64,000 nucleotides of DNA, taken from contig FSRV01000002.1 of NCBI GenBank assembly GCA_900142905.1, positions 4,154,001-4,218,000 of the forward strand, in the 5' to 3' direction. Positions within the stretch are counted from its first letter, which is position 1. Each line of letters opens with the position of its first letter. This DNA comes from Burkholderia sp. GAS332. Lineage in GTDB: Bacteria > Pseudomonadota > Gammaproteobacteria > Burkholderiales > Burkholderiaceae. Below the pieces are notes generated by a model. The model was given only the letters and a program-made list of their open reading frames with translations. It was not told where the DNA came from and did no database searches. Of this stretch, positions 1 to 8,572 are shown piece after piece. Made by a program: the position numbers and the translations under genes.

Positions 1-119
1 CACGCGACGTCACAAATACTTCGTCTAGATGCCATGTAATGTCGAACTTGCGACGCGCAGCCTCGACGTGATGCGCGAAGCTCGCGCCAATCAAGTTGTG
101 ATATCGTTTTCAAAATCCC

Positions 120-848
120 ATGAATATCCACGCGCTTCCCGAAAGCTCGCCTCGATCGAGCTGGCTACCGGCCGGCACGCTTCTGCTCGTCGGTGCGTTG
201 ATTGCGTCGAAGGCGGGTTTTGATATTGTCTTCAATGCGATTACCGGCGGTGTGCCGTGGATTCGCGTCGTGCTGTTTCTTGCACTGGCCACCACAGGGG
301 TTTTTTGCGCGCAGCGCACCGGCCTTCGACTGGCTGCCCATGATCTTGGTCATCCTATTGCAGTCGCTTTTGGTATCGGACTGCTCGTCGCGCTTTACGT
401 CGCGACCGTCGACCTCATCGTATTCCGGCATTTGCTGCCGCCAAGTTACGTTGCTTATTTTTCCGGGCATCCCCTTTCAGAACGCATGCTTTACTTCATG
501 CTGCGCGCGTTCAACGAGAACATTCTTTACCGACTTTTTTTCATGTCGGCCGTGCTGTGGGGCATGGGCCTTGTTTGGCGGAATTCACAAGGACATATTC
601 CAAAGGCCGCTTACTGGATCGCCATTATTCTCGCCCAGGCTATTCCAATGCTGCTGAATGAAGCACCGTTTTATCCGCCGCACTTAACGCCAATTTTTCT
701 GCTCTATGTCCTTGTGCGATTTATCCTGGCGGGCATTCTTTGGGGTTTTCTCTACTGGCGATATGGCTTTGTAACGGCAGAAATGGCCCACGTTAGCACG
801 CATATTTTTCTGCAGCCGATCATGGGGTATGTGTTGGGCGCAGGTTAA
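120..848 (+). CDS. CPBP-like intramembrane protease homologue
   Basis: A 242-residue protein that is almost wholly hydrophobic, with about seven predicted membrane segments. Residues near 134-139 read ENILYR, which matches the first CPBP/CAAX-protease motif (E-E/N-x-x-x-R), and near the C-terminus FVTAEMAHVSTH carries the downstream histidines expected of that family. CPBP proteins are membrane metalloproteases or protease-like proteins of prenyl-protein processing, bacteriocin immunity or unknown roles. The second glutamate of the usual EE pair is replaced by asparagine, so activity is uncertain. No clear Shine-Dalgarno sequence precedes the ATG. It stands alone, with a 447-nt gap after it. 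Confidence 0.6.
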   Translation: MNIHALPESSPRSSWLPAGTLLLVGALIASKAGFDIVFNAITGGVPWIRVVLFLALATTGVFCAQRTGLRLAAHDLGHPIAVAFGIGLLVALYVATVDLIVFRHLLPPSYVAYFSGHPLSERMLYFMLRAFNENILYRLFFMSAVLWGMGLVWRNSQGHIPKAAYWIAIILAQAIPMLLNEAPFYPPHLTPIFLLYVLVRFILAGILWGFLYWRYGFVTAEMAHVSTHIFLQPIMGYVLGAG

Positions 849-1295
849 CAAAAGCACCTGCCCTCGATGCGCCACCACTACTGCCTTCGATGATCGAACA
901 AGGTTCGGGCGTGATCGAGCAAGTGGCAGACCTTATCGAGTCCGTGGCCTCGCCGCCAGTGCAGCCGCAACTCACGAGATTCTCGAAAAACTACCCCTAG
1001 GCGTGGTGGACATGACGGATGCTCCCGCGCGGAGCAGAATGCACTTTCGGACTTAACGAAATCGCTGCGACTTTTGTCCGATCGTTGTTGACGACACAGT
1101 TTGCGCGACGTGGTGAGGTTCATCCTGGGCTGTGGCACCCGCACTGCAGCAAACGCAGAAATCGCGTACGGTTCGCCGTAGCGAGATGGCACAGCGGCGG
1201 CGTAGGGCATTTGTCAACCGGGCGCGCCTGGTAGCGTCAAGCGCGGATGCCGGGAAGTGTTGTCCCAGACGCATGCGACCAAAGGACCAGAAACC
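849..1295. other. Intergenic stretch without a convincing gene
   Basis: These 447 nt separate the CPBP-like gene from the fatty acid transporter. Short open frames exist on both strands but none has a ribosome site or recognisable residues. A run on the plus strand (about 890-997) reads as a short amphipathic peptide beginning MIEQGSGVIEQVADLIE and then stops; it could be a tiny gene or a relic. The 3' part should contain the promoter of the next gene, but I see no clear -35/-10 pair. Confidence 0.4.
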
Positions 1296-2690
1296 ATGAA
1301 CAAGAGAGACATCAACTCAGCCGGCACAGATCGCAGCGCACGCCGTGGAAACGTCGTGGCGGGCCTCGTTTATGTGTTTGAGCAGGTCATGCCGGACCCG
1401 TTCGTCCTTGCAATTGGCTTGACCCTGGTGGTGGCTCTGCTGGCAGTGGCCTTCGCGCCGCATGCTTCGCTGGCGGTCATCCTGACCTCCTGGTACGGTG
1501 GTACGTTCAACATTCTCGGCTTTGCGCTGCAGATGATCCTGATTCTCGCGACGGGCTACGCGATCGCCGACGCACCCCTCGTCCAGCGCGGCTTGCGGGC
1601 GATGGCTGCCGGCGTGCGCACGCCGACCCGTGCCGCGCTGCTGGTTTTCCCGATCGTCGCGATGGCCGCGTGGCTCAACTGGGGACTTGGCCTGGTGGTC
1701 GGCGCACTCCTGTCGCGCGAAATCGCCAAGCGCGTGAAGGTGGATTTCGCATGGCTCGTCGCCGGTAGCTACTCGGCGTGGTCGGTCTGCAATAGCGGTT
1801 TGTCCAGCTCGATCGCCTTGTCACAGGCGTCGCATGGCAACGCATTGAACCTTGTTGAGAAAGCCACCGGGCAGGTCATTCCGTTGAGTGAGACCGTGTT
1901 CGCACCTTTCGTCTTTATCCCGACGGTCCTGGTGGTTGTCGTCATGACGGCGATCTTTATCTGGATGCACCCGAGGCAGGAAGATGTGGTCGCTTTCAAT
2001 GAAACGCAGGCGGAGCCTGCAGCGGCTGCAGAGGCCGATCCGCATGCCCGCGACGCGAAAGCATCGTCCTTCGCTGCCCGTGCGGAACGGTCGATGCTCG
2101 GCACGTTGTTCCTGCTGGTGCTGGGCGTCGGCTATCTCGCGATGACGTGGACCAGCAAGGGTTTCGAGTTGGACATCAACACCACGATCCTGATCTTCCT
2201 GCTGGTAGGGCTCGCGCTGCAGCGCACACCGATCGCTTATGCCGATGCGATTCGCCGCGCCGCGCGGCAGACCGGATCGATGCTGCTTCAATATCCGATG
2301 TACGGCGGCATCATGGGCATCATGACCGGGACTGGGTTGGCGTCGACGATCGCCAAGACGTTCGTGGCCATTGCGACGCCGGTCACGCTGCCCGTCTTGA
2401 GTTACTTGAGCTCGCTGATCATCACACTGCTCATTCCCAGCGCAGGCGGACACTGGGCTGTTCAGGGGCCTTTCGTCCTTCCCGCCGCCTTAAGCCTGCA
2501 TGCTTCGGTGCCGCGCACGGCCATGGGGGTCGCCATGGCCGAAAACGTCTCGAACATGCTGCAGCCTTTCTGGGCTGTACCCGTGGTGGCGATCGCCGGC
2601 ATTCGCATCCAGCGTGTCATGGGCTACACGGCGATCACGTTCGTCGTATCGCTCGTCATCTATGCGGTGGCGCTTTGGCTGATTCCATGA
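1296..2690 (+). CDS. atoE: Short-chain fatty acid transporter, AtoE family
   Basis: A 464-residue inner-membrane protein of about 11-12 hydrophobic segments, with the hydrophilic loop rich in Ala, Glu and Asp (about residues 225-260) seen in AtoE proteins. Family features include WLNWGLGLVVGALLSRE in the first half and SAGGHWAVQGPF in the second. AtoE proteins take up short-chain fatty acids such as acetoacetate or butyrate. AAGGA sits about nine bases before ATG 1296, so I use this start rather than the upstream GTG at 1257. No ato catabolic genes are adjacent, so the substrate is inferred from the family. It converges on the chemoreceptor gene, which ends 16 nt away. Confidence 0.85.
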   Translation: MNKRDINSAGTDRSARRGNVVAGLVYVFEQVMPDPFVLAIGLTLVVALLAVAFAPHASLAVILTSWYGGTFNILGFALQMILILATGYAIADAPLVQRGLRAMAAGVRTPTRAALLVFPIVAMAAWLNWGLGLVVGALLSREIAKRVKVDFAWLVAGSYSAWSVCNSGLSSSIALSQASHGNALNLVEKATGQVIPLSETVFAPFVFIPTVLVVVVMTAIFIWMHPRQEDVVAFNETQAEPAAAAEADPHARDAKASSFAARAERSMLGTLFLLVLGVGYLAMTWTSKGFELDINTTILIFLLVGLALQRTPIAYADAIRRAARQTGSMLLQYPMYGGIMGIMTGTGLASTIAKTFVAIATPVTLPVLSYLSSLIITLLIPSAGGHWAVQGPFVLPAALSLHASVPRTAMGVAMAENVSNMLQPFWAVPVVAIAGIRIQRVMGYTAITFVVSLVIYAVALWLIP

Positions 2691-2706
2691 TCCGCTGACC
2701 CAAGGC

Positions 2707-3744
2707 TTAAGCCGGAGGCGACTGCACGATCACGCCGTACCACCCCAAGCCGCGATAGCTCTCGTAGCCTGGGGTGGCGGCGAACGATACGGTGCGGCCA
2801 TCCGTCAGTTGATAAAAACCTGCTGGGCGGCCGTCGGTATTCAGGCGGAACTGCTCGTCGAGCACGCCTTTGTCGTCCGAACTCGCAATCACGCGATGCG
2901 ACGCGTTGACGATCATGCAGCGCGTGCGGCGCCATTCGTCGTCCGTGAGCCGCACGCCTTTGACGACCGCCGACGCTTGCGGCGCCCAATCGAAAAAGAT
3001 CACCAGCGCACCGAGCGGTTTGCCGTCGACCGCGCCGTTCTCGCGGATCGCGGTCGCATAGGTCGCGACGTGCGCGTGCTTCAGAAGCGGCAGCGCTTCA
3101 ATATCGCCCGCAACAAAGTCCGCGCCCGAAGGCGTTTTCATCGCATCGCGAAACCAGCCGGCTTCGGCGACATTGCGGTCATGCACCGCGTAGCTATCGG
3201 GCCGGCCATTCGCGACCACATTGCCGGCCGCGTCGATGATCCATAAATCGCGGTACACGGTATAGCTGTCGAGAATCACCGACAGACGGCGCGACGCATA
3301 CGCCCGCGTTTCAGCGCTCTTATGGGCGAGACAGTCGACCACGGCGGAATCGGTCGCCCACCAGCGCACGTCGCATGAGCGCTCGTACAGATTGCGGTCG
3401 ATCACGTCGATCATGTTCAGCGCGAGATCGGCGCAACGCTGGCCCTCGTGCGAGCGCAGCCGTTCGATCATGCTGTCGCCGAGATCGGTCAGCTTGGTCA
3501 GCGAACCCGCGAGTTCGCGATTGAGTACGGTGGTGATTTCGCCGATCCGCGCGGACACATGCTTGACCTGATTCGCCACGACCGCGAAGCCGCGACCCGC
3601 ATGGCCGGCGCGCGCCGCTTCGATCAAGGCGTTGAGTGCGAGGAAGGTGGTCTCGCGATTGATGTCGTTGATATCGGAGATTTTGCCGGTGGCGAGTTTC
3701 TTGACGTGATGCGTCAATTCGACGATTTCGAGCGGATTCGACAT
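2707..3744 (-). CDS. Short methyl-accepting chemotaxis-like protein with C-terminal Cache domain
   Basis: 345 residues. The N-terminus (about 1-95) is the MCP signalling hairpin tip, with FLALNALIEAARAGHAG followed by RGFAVVANQVK, which is the CheA/CheW contact region. The first arm of the hairpin is nearly absent. Residues about 120-340 form a Cache-type sensor with LWIIDAAGNVVANGRP and GWYGVI near its end. There is no signal peptide or membrane helix, so the protein should be cytosolic, with the sensor after the signalling module, the reverse of a classical MCP. This may be a family of soluble half-MCPs or a truncated receptor. The ATG at 3744 has only a weak ribosome site (GGGACC). Confidence 0.75.
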   Translation of the reverse strand: MSNPLEIVELTHHVKKLATGKISDINDINRETTFLALNALIEAARAGHAGRGFAVVANQVKHVSARIGEITTVLNRELAGSLTKLTDLGDSMIERLRSHEGQRCADLALNMIDVIDRNLYERSCDVRWWATDSAVVDCLAHKSAETRAYASRRLSVILDSYTVYRDLWIIDAAGNVVANGRPDSYAVHDRNVAEAGWFRDAMKTPSGADFVAGDIEALPLLKHAHVATYATAIRENGAVDGKPLGALVIFFDWAPQASAVVKGVRLTDDEWRRTRCMIVNASHRVIASSDDKGVLDEQFRLNTDGRPAGFYQLTDGRTVSFAATPGYESYRGLGWYGVIVQSPPA

Positions 3745-4090
3745 GGCCTGGTCCCGTTGTTTGCAATGTTGTGTCTACATAAAAGCAAGCATTGGGCCGG
3801 GTTGATTCCACGGGCATCGCGGGCGTTGTTGTGCACCCCGCAAACGTTTGGCCATGCATGGGATGGTGCAGGCAGAAGACGCGATGACCGGCGGCGCACC
3901 GGGTACGTGCATCGCCGGGAGTCCTTGATGAGCTAACAGTTGCCCGCTTAAGCAGGTGGGCGAATTGCAAAAGCCGTACAGCGATATTTCTACAAGTGAC
4001 AAACGGCCCCGAAATCCCGAGCTATCTTCCGCACGTCGTCCAATGGCATGATGATGGCCTCGCGTCTTAATTCACCCACCTCTCCCGAAC
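3745..4090. other. Divergent intergenic region, chemoreceptor / MurA-like gene
   Basis: 346 nt between two divergent genes. It should hold both promoters. I see no strong sigma-70 pair, no terminator and no open frame with a ribosome site. The 3' end is pyrimidine-rich (CCACCTCTCCCGAAC) just before the ATG of the MurA-like gene, so that start lacks a good Shine-Dalgarno sequence. Confidence 0.4.
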
Positions 4091-5392
4091 ATGTCGAATC
4101 TGATCGTACATGGCGGTCTCCCGTTACGCGGCGAGATCGTGCCATCCGCCAATAAGAATGCTGTCCTGCCCATCCTGTGTGCCACGCTGCTGACCGATCA
4201 GCCACTCCGTCTTATCGGCGTACCTGAAATCACCGACGTCAAGAAGATCCTTGAGATTTTTCGCACGCTGGGTAGCGATGTGTCGATGGACTTTGCCACC
4301 GGCATCCTCGATCTGCATCACCACGCGACGGCATTCGATCCCGTCACGCACAGGTTGCCTGAGGAGATGCGTTCTTCGATCATGCTGGTCCCACCGTTGC
4401 TGGCGCGTTTCGGCATCGCTCGTCTGGAGAACGATGTAAAGGGCTGCACGCTAGGCGTACGCGAGATCGATCCGCACGTTGAGGTGTTCGAGCGCTTCGG
4501 CGCCTGCGTCGAGCGCACTGCGGACTCGCTCATCGTGCGCGCAACCACCCAAATGGTGGCCAATCATCATTGGCTGGACTACGCATCGGTTACCACCACC
4601 GAGAACTTCGCGCTCTGCGCGGCGTCGGCCAGCGGTACGTCGACGCTCGTCAATGCAGCATCGGAACCGCATGTGCAGGAGTTTTGCCGTTTCCTGGCCA
4701 TGCTGGGTGTCCCCATCGACGGCATTGGCACATCGCGCCTGAGCGTAGAAGGCGGCCACAAACTCGGTGGCGGCGAGTTTCGGTTCAGCGAGGATTTCCA
4801 CGAAATCGCGACTTTTCTCGCGCTGGGCGCAATCACTGGCGGCGACATCGTGGTCAGAAACACCGCGCCCGAGCAGTTCCCGCTGATCGACCGAACCTTC
4901 GCGAAGTTCGGCGTGCAGGTGGTGCATCGCGATGGCTGGTCGCATGCCGTTCGGGAAGGCCCATTGCGCGTGCGCCGGCCTTTCACCCAGAATATTCTCA
5001 GCAAGGTGGAAGCGGCGCCCTGGCCGTATCTGCCCGTCGATCTGCTCCCCATCTTCATTGCGCTTGGCGTGAAGGCTGAAGGCAGCGCGATGTTCTGGAA
5101 CAAGGTCTATGACGGCGCGATGGGCTGGTCCGTTGAACTCTCCAAGTTCGGTGCGCACGTGTTCTTGTCGGACCCTCATCGTCTGATCACGTTCGGCGGG
5201 CTTCCGTTGAGTCCCGCGAAAGTCGAGAGTCCGTACATCATTCGCGTGGCAATCGCGCTTCTCATGGTTGCCGCGAGTATCGAGGGGCGTTCGGAAATCA
5301 TGAACGCGCTGCCAATCCGCCGTGCACACCCCAACTTTGTGGAAAATTTGCGTTCGGTGGGCGCGAACGTGGAATGGACCAGCAGCGAATGA
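4091..5392 (+). CDS. MurA-like enolpyruvyl transferase (paralogue)
   Basis: 433 residues of the EPSP synthase/MurA fold. MurA joins enolpyruvate from PEP to UDP-N-acetylglucosamine in the first committed step of peptidoglycan synthesis. The key residues align with the E. coli enzyme: Lys22-Asn23 in SANKNAV, the PEP-binding Cys (Cys119 in GCTLGVREIDPH), Asp317 in LPVD as the general base, and Arg385 in the final helix region. The RP of the usual GxRPxD motif is RE here. The gene is isolated and divergent from the canonical family, whereas primary murA usually lies near hisG in these bacteria, so I take it as a second copy. It could give redundancy, fosfomycin tolerance or act on another sugar nucleotide. 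Confidence 0.75.
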   Translation: MSNLIVHGGLPLRGEIVPSANKNAVLPILCATLLTDQPLRLIGVPEITDVKKILEIFRTLGSDVSMDFATGILDLHHHATAFDPVTHRLPEEMRSSIMLVPPLLARFGIARLENDVKGCTLGVREIDPHVEVFERFGACVERTADSLIVRATTQMVANHHWLDYASVTTTENFALCAASASGTSTLVNAASEPHVQEFCRFLAMLGVPIDGIGTSRLSVEGGHKLGGGEFRFSEDFHEIATFLALGAITGGDIVVRNTAPEQFPLIDRTFAKFGVQVVHRDGWSHAVREGPLRVRRPFTQNILSKVEAAPWPYLPVDLLPIFIALGVKAEGSAMFWNKVYDGAMGWSVELSKFGAHVFLSDPHRLITFGGLPLSPAKVESPYIIRVAIALLMVAASIEGRSEIMNALPIRRAHPNFVENLRSVGANVEWTSSE

Positions 5393-5422
5393 CCGTTCCG
5401 TCAGATCACCCGAGCGGCTGGT

Positions 5423-6073
5423 TCAGCTTTCAGCTTCTACACTGACCCGGCCGTCCGGATGATGAGCGCCCTCTCGGGCAGGAGAGGCTGTACGTCCCCG
5501 GACAAACTGAAGCGTCGCTTCAGCGACACGCCAGCCAAGATAGCGTGCGGTGGCAAGATCTGATTCGGGCGGCGCGGCCTCGGGGCCTTGATCCGTATTC
5601 GATTGCGCGCCAGCCCCCAGCCAGAAACCAAGGCGATTCAGATCGGCTGCCGAGCCCATGGTTGAATTATTCGCGGGGGGCAAGCCAAGACTGACCCAAT
5701 GCATACCATGCTGGGCGGCAAACAAGGCAAGCTGGACAAGCGTGGCCAGCTTGTCTCCGGCGTGCGCGCCAGAGTTTGTGAATCCCGCTGCAATCTTGTC
5801 CTTCCACAGAAACCCCTTGGCCATGACCGCATTGGACGTCGCTTCCTCGAAGGCTTTGAATTCGGCTGACACCCCGGCCATATAAGTCGGCGAGCCGAAA
5901 ATGATCGCATCGGCCGCCGCCAGTTCATCCCAGCGCGTCTGCGCATCTTCGCAGGCTAGAAGAATTCCCGTTGCGCCTGCAGCACGGTCGATACCTTCTT
6001 TCACGGCGGCGGCTTGCCGTGCCGTATGACCATATCGACTGTGAAAAACAATGGCTACGCTTGCACTCGACAT
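5423..6073 (-). CDS. Flavodoxin-family NAD(P)H-quinone reductase-like protein
   Basis: 216 residues with a flavodoxin fold. The N-terminal strand and phosphate loop read VAIVFHSRYGHTARQA, followed by GSPTYMAGVSAEFKAFEE and later TNSGAHAGDK, which is the WrbA/flavodoxin-reductase FMN-site pattern. It probably binds FMN and reduces quinones or other electron acceptors in the cytoplasm. The open frame continues upstream, but AGGAGA lies just before ATG 6073, which fixes the start and discards about 84 upstream codons. The C-terminal 25 residues are polar and variable. It converges on the MurA-like gene and lies 158 nt downstream of the MDR oxidoreductase on the same strand. Confidence 0.75.
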   Translation of the reverse strand: MSSASVAIVFHSRYGHTARQAAAVKEGIDRAAGATGILLACEDAQTRWDELAAADAIIFGSPTYMAGVSAEFKAFEEATSNAVMAKGFLWKDKIAAGFTNSGAHAGDKLATLVQLALFAAQHGMHWVSLGLPPANNSTMGSAADLNRLGFWLGAGAQSNTDQGPEAAPPESDLATARYLGWRVAEATLQFVRGRTASPAREGAHHPDGRVSVEAES

Positions 6074-6231
6074 GCATTTCTCCTGGAAATTGACTTGAAT
6101 CTCTCGTTTCGTTTGGTCTCGCTCGGCCCATGGCAGATCGATGGGACGTCCGTTCCTTTTGATGGTCATATGTCCGGCCGTCCATCTGGTCCGAACGGAT
6201 GTCCTCGCAGCCCGCAGTGACGGGCCTGGGG

Positions 6232-7266
6232 CTACAGTTCGACTAGCACCACGCCTTTGAGCCTTCCCGCACAAGCCTCTTGCAATGCCTTTGGGGCATT
6301 GTCGAGACCGTTGAAGGTCGTGCATGGAAGGTGAATCGCGCCTTCATGCCGCCATTCCTTCAGGCGTTGCATCCATTCGTCAAACGCGCTGGGGTCGTCT
6401 TCGCATGCGCTATAGCCGCGCAGGGTGATTCCCTTGATCGGGAGTTGAAACGAATCGATCTCGGTCGGCGCAATGGAGGTGGAGCCTTCGGCATTCAATT
6501 CTGCGATGAGGGCGCCCAGGATCACGAAGCGCGCACCTTCTCGCGCCAGCGCGACCGCGGTTGTCAATTGCTCGCCGCCAACCATATCGACGAAGACATC
6601 GATGCCGCGCGGTGCCGCTTCGGCCAGTTGCGCGACGATGGGCCTGCCGTCGCGAACGATCACTGCGTCATAGCCGAGCTCCGTCTTCATCCACTCAGCC
6701 TTGCCCGGGGTGCCCGTGCTGCCGATGACGCGTCCGGCGCCGAGCCTGCGCGCAATCTGTCCCGCCATGGATCCGATCGCACCCGCACCGCTGGAAACGA
6801 AGACGGTGTCGCCGCGATTGATGTGCGTGCCCCGGGTCAATGCGGCATAGGCGGTCCAGCCGTGACCCAGGTAAGCGGCCGGCTCAAGGCGGTCGCGCAG
6901 CAACAGCGTGCATTGACGCGCGTCGGCCACCGCATAGTCGCGCCAACCCAGCGAATGCAAGACCGTGTCGCCCGCCTGCAGCCCGGATTCGGGCGTCGCG
7001 GCAATCACATCGCCGATTGCCGCATCGGCAAGGGCATCGCCCGGCTTGAGCGCCGGAAATGGAATGCCTTTGATTTCTTTAGCTTCGCGGCTGGCCATCA
7101 ATCGCGTCGACACGGAGATGCGGAACCACCTGTTGCGTAGCAGTACCTGGTGGGGGCGCAATAGCGGCAATGGCGTCTCGACAAGCGTGAAATGCGCCGA
7201 CTGCAGTTGGCCTTCCGGGTGGGCAGCGAGTGTGACTTGACGTGAAACACGGGGCAGCGACTCCAT
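6232..7266 (-). CDS. MDR-family NADP-dependent oxidoreductase (zinc-independent)
   Basis: 344 residues, the normal length for the leukotriene B4 dehydrogenase / CurA type of medium-chain reductases. The Rossmann region reads VSSGAGAIGSMAGQIARRLG (about 147-166), and no zinc-binding cysteines are present. These enzymes reduce the carbon-carbon double bond of enones with NADPH. The gene is divergent from a TetR gene 92 nt away, so the TetR protein probably controls it, perhaps in response to a reactive carbonyl compound. A flavodoxin-fold reductase follows on the same strand and may share the response. Confidence 0.8.
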   Translation of the reverse strand: MESLPRVSRQVTLAAHPEGQLQSAHFTLVETPLPLLRPHQVLLRNRWFRISVSTRLMASREAKEIKGIPFPALKPGDALADAAIGDVIAATPESGLQAGDTVLHSLGWRDYAVADARQCTLLLRDRLEPAAYLGHGWTAYAALTRGTHINRGDTVFVSSGAGAIGSMAGQIARRLGAGRVIGSTGTPGKAEWMKTELGYDAVIVRDGRPIVAQLAEAAPRGIDVFVDMVGGEQLTTAVALAREGARFVILGALIAELNAEGSTSIAPTEIDSFQLPIKGITLRGYSACEDDPSAFDEWMQRLKEWRHEGAIHLPCTTFNGLDNAPKALQEACAGRLKGVVLVEL

Positions 7267-7320
7267 GCTGGGTTCCTTCTACTAGGGGAGGGCAGTGGCA
7301 CCGCGCACCACATTTTGCTT

Positions 7321-7346
7321 ACGCAGGTATATTTGAATTTTTGCGT
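7321..7346. promoter_or_regulatory. Candidate TetR operator
   Basis: In the 92-nt gap between the divergent MDR oxidoreductase and TetR genes, ACGCA (7321-7325) and TGCGT (7342-7346) form an inverted repeat whose half-sites are 21 bases apart, around an A/T-rich centre (GTATATTTGAATTTT). Spacing of two helical turns and the position over the promoters suit a TetR site. The arms are short, so this is a guess from location and symmetry. Confidence 0.35.
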
Positions 7347-7358
7347 GGATCCACGGCC

Positions 7359-8003
7359 ATGGCTACTCGCTTTTCCGCACCCCCTCAATCGGCCCGCAGA
7401 GCACCCAGACAGCAGCGCTCGCGAGCCACCGTCGACGCAATCGTCGAGGCGGCCGCTCACGTTCTCGCCGCGCGTGGCTGGACGAAGTTCACGACAAACG
7501 AAGTCGCCCGCGTCGCCGGTGCGAGCATCGGATCGTTGTATCAATACTTTCCCGACAAGCTGGCGCTGGCCGAAGCGATCCGCGAGCGCCATCTCGATGC
7601 GGTACTCGCGGTGTTGCCCGATCCCGATGAGCGTGGCAACGCAATCCGGCTCGAGACGCAGGTCGCCCAGGTGATCGACGGCATCATCACGATTCATTCG
7701 ACCAATCAGAGACTGCATCGGGTGCTACTGGACGAAGTACCGCTCGCGGCGCGGTCGAGTCTTGATGCGTTCGAGGCGGAGTATCTGCGTCGTTATGAGG
7801 CATTGATCCTGCAAGATACGGAGAGACCCGGCGCCCCGTGCGACGCAATCGCAGCCCAGGTACTCGCTTCGGCCGTCGAAGGGGTCGTCCATGCGGCCGC
7901 GTTACGGGGCGAACTCGACGTACCTGAGGTGCGGCGGGAGCTCAATGGATTTGTTTGCACCTACCTGCGTGAGCGTCTTGTCCATTTCCCGGACAACACC
8001 TGA
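7359..8003 (+). CDS. TetR family transcriptional regulator
   Basis: 214 residues. The N-terminal domain shows the TetR helix-turn-helix (about 20-65): AIVEAAAHVLAARGWTKFTT, then EVARVAGASIGSLYQYFPDK. The C-terminal ligand domain has no close relative I recognise. The frame is open further upstream but overlaps the divergent gene; ATG 7359 gives the usual short N-terminal arm. It is divergent from the MDR oxidoreductase and probably represses that gene and itself. Confidence 0.8.
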   Translation: MATRFSAPPQSARRAPRQQRSRATVDAIVEAAAHVLAARGWTKFTTNEVARVAGASIGSLYQYFPDKLALAEAIRERHLDAVLAVLPDPDERGNAIRLETQVAQVIDGIITIHSTNQRLHRVLLDEVPLAARSSLDAFEAEYLRRYEALILQDTERPGAPCDAIAAQVLASAVEGVVHAAALRGELDVPEVRRELNGFVCTYLRERLVHFPDNT

Positions 8004-8244
8004 TGCCGATTCTTCTCGGCACGTCCTTGGCTAAAACTGGCGTTCGCGCTGTTATCACGATCAGTCTGCGCGCCGGAGAAGGGAACGAGGGCTAACTGAG
8101 ACGGACGGTCAAGTGCGTCCGGGCGTGGCTGAAACAATAGAGACGGAACGGCGCTGACATTCGAGCGTGCCTGCACAGGACAACGCTTCCTGGATGCGGT
8201 ATGCGCCGTTCCGTTCGAAAAATATAAAAAAGGCCTGAGAGAAT

Positions 8245-8544
8245 ATGAGAATTAAAAGCAAATGGGGAAGGGGCATTCACGAAGGAAAAGTCGTTTCCGT
8301 CGTGGACGGCAAGCGGATTTTCATCCATCTACGTTCCGCGATGGAGACGCACTCGTTGAGCAATATGGCCGCCCGTCGAGGCCAGAAGGTGCTTACTGCT
8401 GCGATCGACAATGTGCACAAAATAGTGGATCACATGAGTGAGCCATTTGCCCACGCGAAACGAGACGACGTTGTCGTTCTGCTTTATGCGAGCGACGAAA
8501 CCCGTGTAGCGGCCCTCGCGGTGCTCGGCCTGAGTGAGGCATAA
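8245..8544 (+). CDS. Hypothetical protein, 99 residues
   Basis: I do not recognise this protein. It is a mixed, charged 99-residue sequence with a basic N-terminus (MRIKSKWGRG), a predicted strand-rich middle (KVVSVVDGKRIFIHLRS) and a helical C-terminus. There is no signal peptide or membrane helix, so it should be cytosolic. The upstream region is A/T-rich (TATAAAAAAGG), plausible for a promoter, and GAGAG lies close before the ATG. It converges on the LysR gene 28 nt away. Confidence 0.5.
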   Translation: MRIKSKWGRGIHEGKVVSVVDGKRIFIHLRSAMETHSLSNMAARRGQKVLTAAIDNVHKIVDHMSEPFAHAKRDDVVVLLYASDETRVAALAVLGLSEA

Positions 8545-8572
8545 GTCGTACTTCACCGTCATTCCGGTCGAA

